NCBI GenBank assembly: GCA_016125265.1
Contig: WGMC01000008.1
Coordinates: 94,608-158,607 of the forward strand
Direction of reading: 5' to 3'
Length of the DNA stretch: 64,000 bases
Origin: Planctomycetaceae bacterium
GTDB taxonomy: Bacteria; Planctomycetota; UBA1135; GCA-002686595
In this document: piece after piece, positions 51,416 to 58,529 of the stretch
How positions within the stretch are numbered: position 1 is the first letter of the stretch
Layout: the number at the start of each line of letters is the position of its first letter
The notes under the pieces: generated by a model
Seen by the model: only the letters and a program-made list of their open reading frames with translations
What the model was told of the DNA's origin: nothing
Database searches by the model: none
Translations under genes and position numbers: made by a program

Positions 51416-54400
51416 ATGGAACCCACGGAAGCCGTCCCGATCGAAGAACTGCTGCAGCACCGCCGCTGGCTCTGCGCCCTGGCGCGGGGCCTCGTCGCCG
51501 ACCCGGAGGTCGCGCGCGAGGTCGAGCAGGAAACCTGGCTGGTGGCCCTGCGCCACCCGCCGAAGGACCGACGCAACCTGCGCGGTTGGCTGAGTCGCGT
51601 CGCCGCGCGCCAGGCCCGGAGTCGTTGGCGGCGGCGCACGTGGGCGGGGCCACTCGAGAGCGACGTGCCCACGGACCTGGACCCCGCCGAGATGGCCGCG
51701 CAGGTGGAGGTGGCCCGCGTACTCGCGGGGCACGTCCTGGCCCTCGACGAGCCCTACCGCACCACGGTGCTGCTGCGCTTCTGGCACGGCCTCGACTCGC
51801 CGGCGATCGCCCGCCGCGAGGGCATCGCCGCCGGCACGGTGCGGTGGCGCCTGAAGGTGGCGCTCGATCAACTGCGCGCGATCCTGGCCGAACAACGCGG
51901 CCCGAAGACGTGGGCGACCTTCCTCGCGCCGCTGGTGCGCCAGCCCGCGCCCGCAAGCTTCGGTTCCCTGGTCGCCCTGCTGTGGCTCCCGCTATTGCTT
52001 CCAACCGCCGCCGCCGTCGCGCTGGTCGCCGCCGCCGTCACGCTGCTTGCGCCCACACCCAACGAGCCAGAACCGCATCGCGTCGCAGCGCTTCCCTCGA
52101 CTCCCGAGTTCATCGAAACACCGCCAGTTCATGAGGTACTTGCGGGATCGACCGAACCGATCACCGCTACCACCACCACCGAATCCACCGCCCAACGCAC
52201 GGAAGTAGTCCCACCTGCAACCGACTCCGCCACGGGTCCGGTTGCTGTCGTCCGAGGCCGACTCGTCTCCAACGACGGCCACCCAGTGGTCGGCGCCCAG
52301 GTGCGAGCGACTCGCGATCGAAGCAACTCCAGGCGCGGTTGGACGAGTTGGACGGAAGTGCCGGTCGACGGCCACTTCTCCATTGACATCTCCGCGCTTA
52401 AGCCCGACACGGGGTACCCTGCTGTCGCGCAATCTGCGGGGGTGATTGGCGTCGAATTTCGGGCTCCGTCCTTTCGGACTCGGAAGATCACTTCAAACGC
52501 TTCCGTGAGCGGCGTCAACGAGATCGGTGTGGTCGAGTTGGTCCGAGGGGGCCGCGTTGAGGGTGTTGTTCTGACGTCGGAAGGTGCTCCGTTGCCAAGG
52601 GCGCAGGTCGCGGCATCTGCAGCTACGGGCCTGAACATGACGCAGCTGGAAAGGGAGATGGAGCGCAGGCCCTACTCGTCCGACCATGCAGCGTATGAAG
52701 GCCTGAGCTTCTTCACGTCTTTTCTTGCGCCATCGCCGATCGTGGGGACGACCGATGCGCAGGGTCGATTCCATCTCGATGGCGTCCCCGAAGGCGCCAC
52801 GGTTGTCCTCGCCACGGGACGGTGTCGTGTCCACGCGGCCAGCACTCCCATCGAGGTCGTGCGCGGAATGGTCGCTTCAGTGCCGCCATTCGTGCTCAAG
52901 CCCGCTCCACCAAGCATGTCCGTCGCGGGCATCGTGCTTGCCTCCGACGGCACCCCCGTGGGCAACGCGTGGGTTCGAATTCGCGGCGCAAGCGAAACGA
53001 CTCCGCTACACCAAATGCTCGTCACAGACGACGACGGCCGCTTCTCTCAATGCGGGCTTGTCGATGCACCATGGACGCTGCAAGCGGAGACTATGACTCG
53101 CGGCGTATCGCTTCCCGTGAGAGTGGAAGCGGGCACACAGGATGTCGAACTGCGACTGCGGGCATGGCCGTCCTTGCGGCTGCGAGTGACTTCGTACACC
53201 GGCGAAGCGCTCGACCAGGTGTCGGTTCGCCGCGTGACGCCTCACTCTTCTTCGACGCTTTTCTACAAGGTGATCGATGACAGAATCGAAGTGCACCTCC
53301 CGCCCGAGCCAGCCACACTCATCGTCGGCGCGCGTGAGCATCGAGACGCTGATCTAGGCAAGATCGACCCGCGGAAGCCACACAATGTCATCGATGTCGT
53401 TCTTGAACGGCCCGGGGCAGTGCCCAAGTGCACCGGCCGCGTGGTCGATGCTGAGGGGATGCCCGTACAGGGCGCGCTCGTCGGACTCCTGCACGCCGAG
53501 GATGTGCCAGGTCTCTCCAATGGTTTTCCTGCGCGGTCTTACCCGGCGCTCTCTCTGCTCATGGCTGTCCAGACTTCCCACCCGGATGGCCCGGATTCTA
53601 TGGTTCCGTACTTGGGCAATGTGGCCTTGACCGATGAGCATGGAAGCTGGAGCTTCACGGTGGAGGATCCAGACGCGTACTACGTGCAGATCCGCGCCCC
53701 GGGCTGGAGTTTGCGGGAGTTGGGCCCCGTGGCGCTGAATCCGGCAGAACTCCACGACTTTGGAGAGATTCGCCTGACCCGTGGAGGCGGGCTGAAGGGC
53801 CGTGTTTTCAACGAGTTCGGTTCGCCGAGCGCCCATGTCGTCGTCGCGATCTCACGCGGAGACGGTTGGCCGACTTCCACGCGTACGGATGCGGAGGGCC
53901 GCTACGCGTTCGAGAATCTGACGCCTGGTAAGTGGTTCGCGCGAACACAGAAGGAAGAGATCGTCTCCATCGGTTCAGAGTTCTGGGGGGGCGGCAACCG
54001 CCCCACGGAACTCGTGTTCAACACCTCCGTTGCGGACGGCGAAACTACGGTGTTCGACCTGGGCGAAGTTCGAACCGCGGAATTGGCTCTCGAGGTAACT
54101 CTGACGATCGACGGCGACCCCGCCGCGGGATGGGAAGCGCACCTGTTGCTCGAAGACCAAGACATGCCGCTGGAAGCGCAGTTGGACAAGAAGGGCTCCG
54201 TTCGCTGGCGCTGGGCCAAGGATTCCAGCAAGACGGCCTCGGTCTCCATGCAGTCTCCGAGCGGCCTGCGCATCATGCGTGAAGTGCAGCTCGACGAGCT
54301 GTCCGGGCCGTTTGTGCTCGACATCCAAACGGGCGAGCTGGTCTTGCACGGCGTACCGCGCGAAGTAGAGGACGGGGCTGCCACGGTGGCCTACTGCAAG

Positions 54401-54589
54401 TTCGATGGGTGGATCGCGGTGGCCCTTGTCACCAGCGAAGACGGGACCTGGCGCGCCCGAGTGCCCGCCGGCGATTGGCGCGTCGTGCGCGGGGACGAAG
54501 ACACCGACGTCGAGGATCCCGACGAGCTTCCGGCCCTGAACAGCGGCACCCTGGTCCCCGGCGGCGTCCTCGAGTTGCACCTGCCCTGA
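51416..54589 (+). CDS. ECF sigma factor fused to TM helix and large exported region
   Basis: The 1057-aa single frame has sigma region 2 (about 15-75, with DPEVAREVEQETWLVALRHP) and sigma region 4 (about 120-165, with LDEPYRTTVLLRFWHGLDSP and GIAAGTVRWRLKVALDQLR). A hydrophobic span follows near 181-212 (LWLPLLLPTAAAVALVAAAV), then about 840 aa of repeated carboxypeptidase-regulatory-like beta domains (for example VVRGRLVSNDGHPVVGAQVR and GRVEGVVLTSEGAPLPRAQV). The DNA after about 52,100 is visibly less GC-rich than the sigma part. The layout predicts a membrane-held sigma factor released by signal-dependent proteolysis. The start is ATG 51416. Confidence 0.83.
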   Translation: MEPTEAVPIEELLQHRRWLCALARGLVADPEVAREVEQETWLVALRHPPKDRRNLRGWLSRVAARQARSRWRRRTWAGPLESDVPTDLDPAEMAAQVEVARVLAGHVLALDEPYRTTVLLRFWHGLDSPAIARREGIAAGTVRWRLKVALDQLRAILAEQRGPKTWATFLAPLVRQPAPASFGSLVALLWLPLLLPTAAAVALVAAAVTLLAPTPNEPEPHRVAALPSTPEFIETPPVHEVLAGSTEPITATTTTESTAQRTEVVPPATDSATGPVAVVRGRLVSNDGHPVVGAQVRATRDRSNSRRGWTSWTEVPVDGHFSIDISALKPDTGYPAVAQSAGVIGVEFRAPSFRTRKITSNASVSGVNEIGVVELVRGGRVEGVVLTSEGAPLPRAQVAASAATGLNMTQLEREMERRPYSSDHAAYEGLSFFTSFLAPSPIVGTTDAQGRFHLDGVPEGATVVLATGRCRVHAASTPIEVVRGMVASVPPFVLKPAPPSMSVAGIVLASDGTPVGNAWVRIRGASETTPLHQMLVTDDDGRFSQCGLVDAPWTLQAETMTRGVSLPVRVEAGTQDVELRLRAWPSLRLRVTSYTGEALDQVSVRRVTPHSSSTLFYKVIDDRIEVHLPPEPATLIVGAREHRDADLGKIDPRKPHNVIDVVLERPGAVPKCTGRVVDAEGMPVQGALVGLLHAEDVPGLSNGFPARSYPALSLLMAVQTSHPDGPDSMVPYLGNVALTDEHGSWSFTVEDPDAYYVQIRAPGWSLRELGPVALNPAELHDFGEIRLTRGGGLKGRVFNEFGSPSAHVVVAISRGDGWPTSTRTDAEGRYAFENLTPGKWFARTQKEEIVSIGSEFWGGGNRPTELVFNTSVADGETTVFDLGEVRTAELALEVTLTIDGDPAAGWEAHLLLEDQDMPLEAQLDKKGSVRWRWAKDSSKTASVSMQSPSGLRIMREVQLDELSGPFVLDIQTGELVLHGVPREVEDGAATVAYCKFDGWIAVALVTSEDGTWRARVPAGDWRVVRGDEDTDVEDPDELPALNSGTLVPGGVLELHLP

Positions 54590-54623
54590 ACTCCTTCGCC
54601 CGTGTCCACTGCGGCTGCGCGTT

Positions 54624-54641
54624 CACGATTCATGAACGGTG
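54624..54641. promoter_or_regulatory. Imperfect TTCATGAA palindrome (second operator-like site)
   Basis: CACGA-TTCATGAA-CGGTG: the 8-bp core is perfect and the arms match partly. Its core and right half are those of the 22-bp palindrome 190 bp downstream (TTCATGAACGG). It lies 35 bp after the sigma-fusion stop and may be a second binding site for the HTH protein. Confidence 0.5.
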
Positions 54642-54813
54642 TACGACGCTGCCAGTCAGGCTCTTAGAACCGTTTTTCGAGTCCAACGGCCCCTGGGCGC
54701 GGGGCAGTCGTCGGCAGTTGAGTCGCCATTGTTGGGAATGTGCAAGTGGGAGGTCCTGGTCCCTCGCTCCCTTGCCTCGACTGCCGCACCTGCCAGCCGT
54801 GCGTTAGGCTACG

Positions 54814-54835
54814 TACGCCGTTCATGAACGGCGTA
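54814..54835. promoter_or_regulatory. 22-bp perfect palindrome, operator of HTH/nucleotidyltransferase pair
   Basis: TACGCCGTTCATGAACGGCGTA reads identically on both strands, ending 5 bp before the ATG of the HTH protein at 54841. Position and perfect symmetry point to an autoregulatory operator overlapping the promoter or leader. A related imperfect site sits at 54624-54641. Autorepression by the HTH protein is inferred. Confidence 0.65.
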
Positions 54836-54840
54836 TCCCC

Positions 54841-55380
54841 ATGTTTCTCAAGGGCCAAGACATCATCGCCAGCTTGCAACTCTTTCTTGGAGTGGGGCCC
54901 CGGTGGACCTACGCCGAACTGGCCCGGAAGCTCGGCCTGAGCGTTGGTGGGGCCAACATGGCGGTCCGTCGGGCCCGGGACGCGGGGCTGTTGATGGGAG
55001 ATCCCGATGGGGGGGACAAACCCGTCGCACGTCGCCAGGCCCTGCTCGCGTTCCTGGAGCACGGCGTCGCCACCGCGTTCCACACATCGCCAGGCGCGGT
55101 CGTTCGGGGCTTGCCCACAGCGCACTCGGCGCCGCCGCTCCTCGGATCCATCCACACACCCTCGTCGGAGTTGCCGCTGGTCTGGCCCGACGCCGAGGGG
55201 ACCGTGCGCGGGCGGAGCGTCGAACCGCTGTACCGATCCGCGCCCGGGATCGCCCGGCGCGACCCCGAGATGTACGAGCTGCTCGCGCTCGTCGATTCCG
55301 TGCGCTGCGGGGCCGCCCGTGAGCGAACGCTCGCAGTCGAGCACCTGCGCCAACGGCTGCTCCATGCATCCGCGAAATGA
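54841..55380 (+). CDS. HTH protein, antitoxin-like
   Basis: The 179-aa protein has a winged helix-turn-helix near residues 22-51 (WTYAELARKLGLSVGGANMA then VRRARDAGLL). The rest is helical and without a motif I know. It begins 5 bp after a perfect 22-bp palindrome and overlaps the nucleotidyltransferase gene by 17 bp. Pairing of a DNA-binding protein with a nucleotidyltransferase resembles the type IV AbiEi-AbiEii toxin-antitoxin layout, but AbiEi sequence features are not visible. The antitoxin role is therefore inference. Confidence 0.72.
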   Translation: MFLKGQDIIASLQLFLGVGPRWTYAELARKLGLSVGGANMAVRRARDAGLLMGDPDGGDKPVARRQALLAFLEHGVATAFHTSPGAVVRGLPTAHSAPPLLGSIHTPSSELPLVWPDAEGTVRGRSVEPLYRSAPGIARRDPEMYELLALVDSVRCGAARERTLAVEHLRQRLLHASAK

Positions 55381-56062
55381 TCCCAACCTGGACGGGCTCG
55401 AGCAAATCACCTCGCGCTTGGGCGGTTTGGTCGACGAACTCATGCTCGTCGGAGGCACCGCGGCTGGACTGCTCGTTACCGATCCCGGTGCCGAACCGGT
55501 GCGACGGACGTCGGATGTCGACGTGGTTGTCGAAGTGTCGACCCTAGCGGGTCTCGATGCGTTCGGAGCCAAATTACGTCGATGCGGCTTTCACGAGGGG
55601 AAGCGGGAAGGAGACCCAATCTGTCGCTGGCGCCACGGAGAGCTGATTCTCGACGTGCTGCCCCTCGACGAATCGGTGCTGGGCTTCAGCAACCGCTGGT
55701 ATCGCTCCGCGTTTGGCTGCACCGTCGGGATCACCCTCCCCTCCGGTAAAGAGATCCGCCACATCGATGGACCGCACTTCGTCGCGACCAAGCTGGAAGC
55801 CTACGGGAACCGAGGAGTCGGCGATCCGTCGACGAGCCATGATCTCGAGGACATCGTGCGCGTGGTCGACGGTCGGCCAACCCTTCCTGGGGAGGTCCTC
55901 ACCAGCGACGTCGCCTTGCGGGCCTTCCTCGCGGAGAGACTGCGTGGGCCGCTCGAGGACCGCTTCTTTCTCGAGGCCCTTTCCACCTACTTCCGCAACG
56001 AGGGTGATGCGCGGGCCGCGATCGTCCTCTCCCGACTGCGCGGCCTTGCGGCGGGCGCGTAG
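55364..56062 (+). CDS. Nucleotidyltransferase, AbiEii/MenT-like toxin candidate
   Basis: The 232-aa protein has the polymerase-beta-type NTase active site: VGGTAAGLL (GG at 30-31), RRTSDVDVVVEV with Asp51 and Asp53, and a third Asp97 in LILDVLP. A helical region with HFVATKLEAYGNRG follows. This is the pattern of AbiEii/MenT toxins that add nucleotides to tRNA, as well as of other NTases. ATG 55364 overlaps the HTH gene by 17 bp, so expression is coupled. Toxicity is untested. Confidence 0.75.
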   Translation: MHPRNDPNLDGLEQITSRLGGLVDELMLVGGTAAGLLVTDPGAEPVRRTSDVDVVVEVSTLAGLDAFGAKLRRCGFHEGKREGDPICRWRHGELILDVLPLDESVLGFSNRWYRSAFGCTVGITLPSGKEIRHIDGPHFVATKLEAYGNRGVGDPSTSHDLEDIVRVVDGRPTLPGEVLTSDVALRAFLAERLRGPLEDRFFLEALSTYFRNEGDARAAIVLSRLRGLAAGA

Positions 56063-56217
56063 GACCGGCTACCCGAAGCTCGGACCTTGCGCTTGGGCTA
56101 CCGTCCCGACCGATCGAATCTGTGGCGCCGCGTAGCGCGGGCGGACAGCGACCAAGGGGTCGGGACAGCTCCCGCGCGGGTATCCTGCGGCGGGCGGCGT
56201 AGGCTCGTCCGAGCGTC

Positions 56218-56769
56218 ATGGAACTTGCCAGTTGGATCTTGCTCGCGATGGGGGTGCTCGGCGCCCTCGACATTCTGTTGTTCCACATGTTGGGGCAGAA
56301 CCTGCGCGGGCGGGTCGAGTCGCGGGCCGAGCTCGTCACGCACTTTCTGCGCGGGCCGACGTACTTCGCCCTCTTCCTGCTGGTGCCGAACAGTGCGCCC
56401 AGCGGATGGGCTGCGTGGGTCCTGTTGGGGGTATTGGCGTTCGACGTCGCGATCTCCGTGGCCGACTTCTGGCTGGAGCCCGCCAGTCGTCGCAGCGCCG
56501 GTGGGCTGCCGCGCGGTGAGTACCTGCTGCACGTGCTCTTGGCCATGTGTTTTGGAGCGCTCGTTCTGACCGTCGTGCAGGAGGTCGGCCCGCGACGAGA
56601 TGGGCCGTCGGCTTGGAACTTCGGCGGCGGGGATGTGCCCGCCGCGCTGCGCCTGCTGCTCGGCGCCATGGCTCCCATTGCATTGGCTTCGGCGGTGCTC
56701 GACCTTGTGGCCGTGCGACGGTTGGGACGCGCGGAGCCCGCGGGTTCTGCGCGCACGGCGGTGGGCTGA
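56218..56769 (+). CDS. Small integral membrane protein
   Basis: The 183-aa protein has about five hydrophobic helices (for example LASWILLAMGVLGALDILLF, WAAWVLLGVLAFDVAISVA and YLLHVLLAMCFGALVLTVV). I recognise no family. ATG 56218 follows a 155-bp gap after the nucleotidyltransferase. It ends 4 bp before the next membrane-protein gene, so the two are probably co-transcribed. Confidence 0.7.
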   Translation: MELASWILLAMGVLGALDILLFHMLGQNLRGRVESRAELVTHFLRGPTYFALFLLVPNSAPSGWAAWVLLGVLAFDVAISVADFWLEPASRRSAGGLPRGEYLLHVLLAMCFGALVLTVVQEVGPRRDGPSAWNFGGGDVPAALRLLLGAMAPIALASAVLDLVAVRRLGRAEPAGSARTAVG

Positions 56770-56773
56770 CTCC

Positions 56774-57664
56774 TTGGAACACGAGCGCGCCAAGGATCGC
56801 ATCGCCGCGCTCTACGCGCTGCGCGATCCCAAGTGGCGCAGCATCTACCGCGCGGGCGGCTGGTGGCTGCTTGTGCCGGTGATCGGTTGGCCGGTGGTGA
56901 TCGGGTACCGGCGCATGTTGGTGGACCATCTGTTCGCGCCGAAGGCGACGGCGTTGCCGCGCTTTCGCGGCCAGGTCGGACGTCTGCTCGTGGCCGGCTG
57001 GAGCGCAATGGCCGTCATCTTCGGGCACCTGCTGCCGGTCTACGCAGTCTTCGTCGGGCTCTGGCTCGCGCGCGGCTGGACACCCAACGCGTGGACCCTT
57101 TGGTGCGCCCTGGGCTTCGTGTTGTGGCCGCTCTGGTCGCCGCTGTCTCTGCCCTTGGCGATCGGAGCTGCGACGTGGTCCGGCTGGATCGGGAGCGCCG
57201 AAGCGGCTCTGTTCGCCGCGGCGTTTGGCAGTGTCGTGTTTGTCGTGCCGTCCGCCCTGCTCGAGGTATCGCGCACCGGCAACTACCGCAGTGCCCTGCG
57301 CGCGGACCGCAGCATCGCGCGCGTCGCACGCGCGCCGCGGGCGTACCTGCGCGCCTGGGCCTTCGGACTGGTCGGCCAAACTCTCGTGCCGTTCACACTC
57401 GTGTTGTGGCCCTGGGCCCTGTTCCACGCGTACGTGGCCACCGTCGTGCGTTTCAACCAACTGCTGATCGACCAGGGCGAGGCGCCCGGTCGGGGTTGGC
57501 TCGCACGCGCGGCAGAAGTGGGCACGGCACCAGGCAATCGAGTGGTCGACGGCGCGGGCCATACCGTCGCGCTGTTTTCACTCGGTCCGTTTGCACTGCC
57601 CGTGCCCCGAATCGCAAGAGTCGCCCCCTCGCAAGCGGAATCGCCGGATCGCCCCAGCGCGTAG
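56774..57664 (+). CDS. DUF4013-like multi-span membrane protein
   Basis: The protein is about 296 aa with a short hydrophilic start (EHERAKDRIAALYALRDPKW) and five to six hydrophobic helices, including GWWLLVPVIGWPVVIGYRRM, which recalls DUF4013-type proteins. TTG 56774 is used because it follows the preceding stop by 4 bp; the frame is open further upstream into that gene. Function is unknown. Confidence 0.68.
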   Translation: MEHERAKDRIAALYALRDPKWRSIYRAGGWWLLVPVIGWPVVIGYRRMLVDHLFAPKATALPRFRGQVGRLLVAGWSAMAVIFGHLLPVYAVFVGLWLARGWTPNAWTLWCALGFVLWPLWSPLSLPLAIGAATWSGWIGSAEAALFAAAFGSVVFVVPSALLEVSRTGNYRSALRADRSIARVARAPRAYLRAWAFGLVGQTLVPFTLVLWPWALFHAYVATVVRFNQLLIDQGEAPGRGWLARAAEVGTAPGNRVVDGAGHTVALFSLGPFALPVPRIARVAPSQAESPDRPSA

Positions 57665-57719
57665 CGGCGTTCGGAATGTCCCTTGCAACTTGCGACAGGT
57701 TGCGACTAGTGCCGATCCC

Positions 57720-58496
57720 TTGGCACCCACGCGTCGTCCCCTGTTGACCACCCTGTTGGCTCGCGCCCGAAGCGCTAGGGAGCGCGCCGGTCCGCGCGGT
57801 GTGGCGACGCTCGTGGGCCTCGCGCTCTTCTCCCTGTGCGCGTGGGCGTTCCTCGAACTCGCGGACGACGCGCCGGAAGGCGACTACCTCGAGATCGAGA
57901 ACCGCATCCTGCTTTGGTTCCGCGTCGAGGGCGATCCGGGGCGCTCCATCGGGCCGGCATGGCTGCCGGAGGTGGGGCGCGATGTGACCGCGCTCGGGAG
58001 CGCGACCGTGCTGATCATGGTTACCGCGGCGTCCGCCGGTTGGCTTTTGATGCGCGGCCGCGGGCACACGGCCATTTTCGTGGCTGCCTCGACAACGGGG
58101 TCGTACGCCATCAACTGGATCCTCAAAGCGGCGTTCGAGCGCGGAAGGCCGACGGTCGTGCCGCACCTCGCCGAGCAGTTCAGCCTGAGCTTCCCGAGTG
58201 GCCATTCGATGGTGGGAGCGGCGACCTACTTGACACTCGGCGCATTGCTCGCCCAGACCGTGGCAAGCCGCCGCGAACAGGCGTTCTTCTTCGCCATCGC
58301 GGTGCTGCTCTCGACGGCCATCGGGGTGAGCCGCGTCTACCTCGGCGTCCACTACCCAACCGACGTGCTCGCCGGCTGGGCCGCCGGCGCCGCGTGGGCC
58401 ATCCTGTGTTGGGGAGCGACGGTGTGGCTCCAACAGAGCGGCGCATTGCAGCAGCCACCCGAGGAAGCCACTTCGAAGCACGAGGGATCGCCGTAG
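57720..58496 (+). CDS. PAP2-family phosphatase, membrane
   Basis: The protein is about 258 aa with six hydrophobic helices and the three PAP2 motifs in order: KAAFERGRP, FPSGHS and SRVYLGVHYPTDVLAGW, which hold the catalytic His pair and Arg. It would dephosphorylate lipid phosphates or undecaprenyl pyrophosphate at the outer face of the inner membrane. The start is uncertain: TTG 57720 is the best fit before the first helix, and the frame is open further upstream. Confidence 0.83.
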   Translation: MAPTRRPLLTTLLARARSARERAGPRGVATLVGLALFSLCAWAFLELADDAPEGDYLEIENRILLWFRVEGDPGRSIGPAWLPEVGRDVTALGSATVLIMVTAASAGWLLMRGRGHTAIFVAASTTGSYAINWILKAAFERGRPTVVPHLAEQFSLSFPSGHSMVGAATYLTLGALLAQTVASRREQAFFFAIAVLLSTAIGVSRVYLGVHYPTDVLAGWAAGAAWAILCWGATVWLQQSGALQQPPEEATSKHEGSP

Positions 58497-58529
58497 GCGC
58501 GCCGCACCTACGACAAGCACCGCCCGTCG

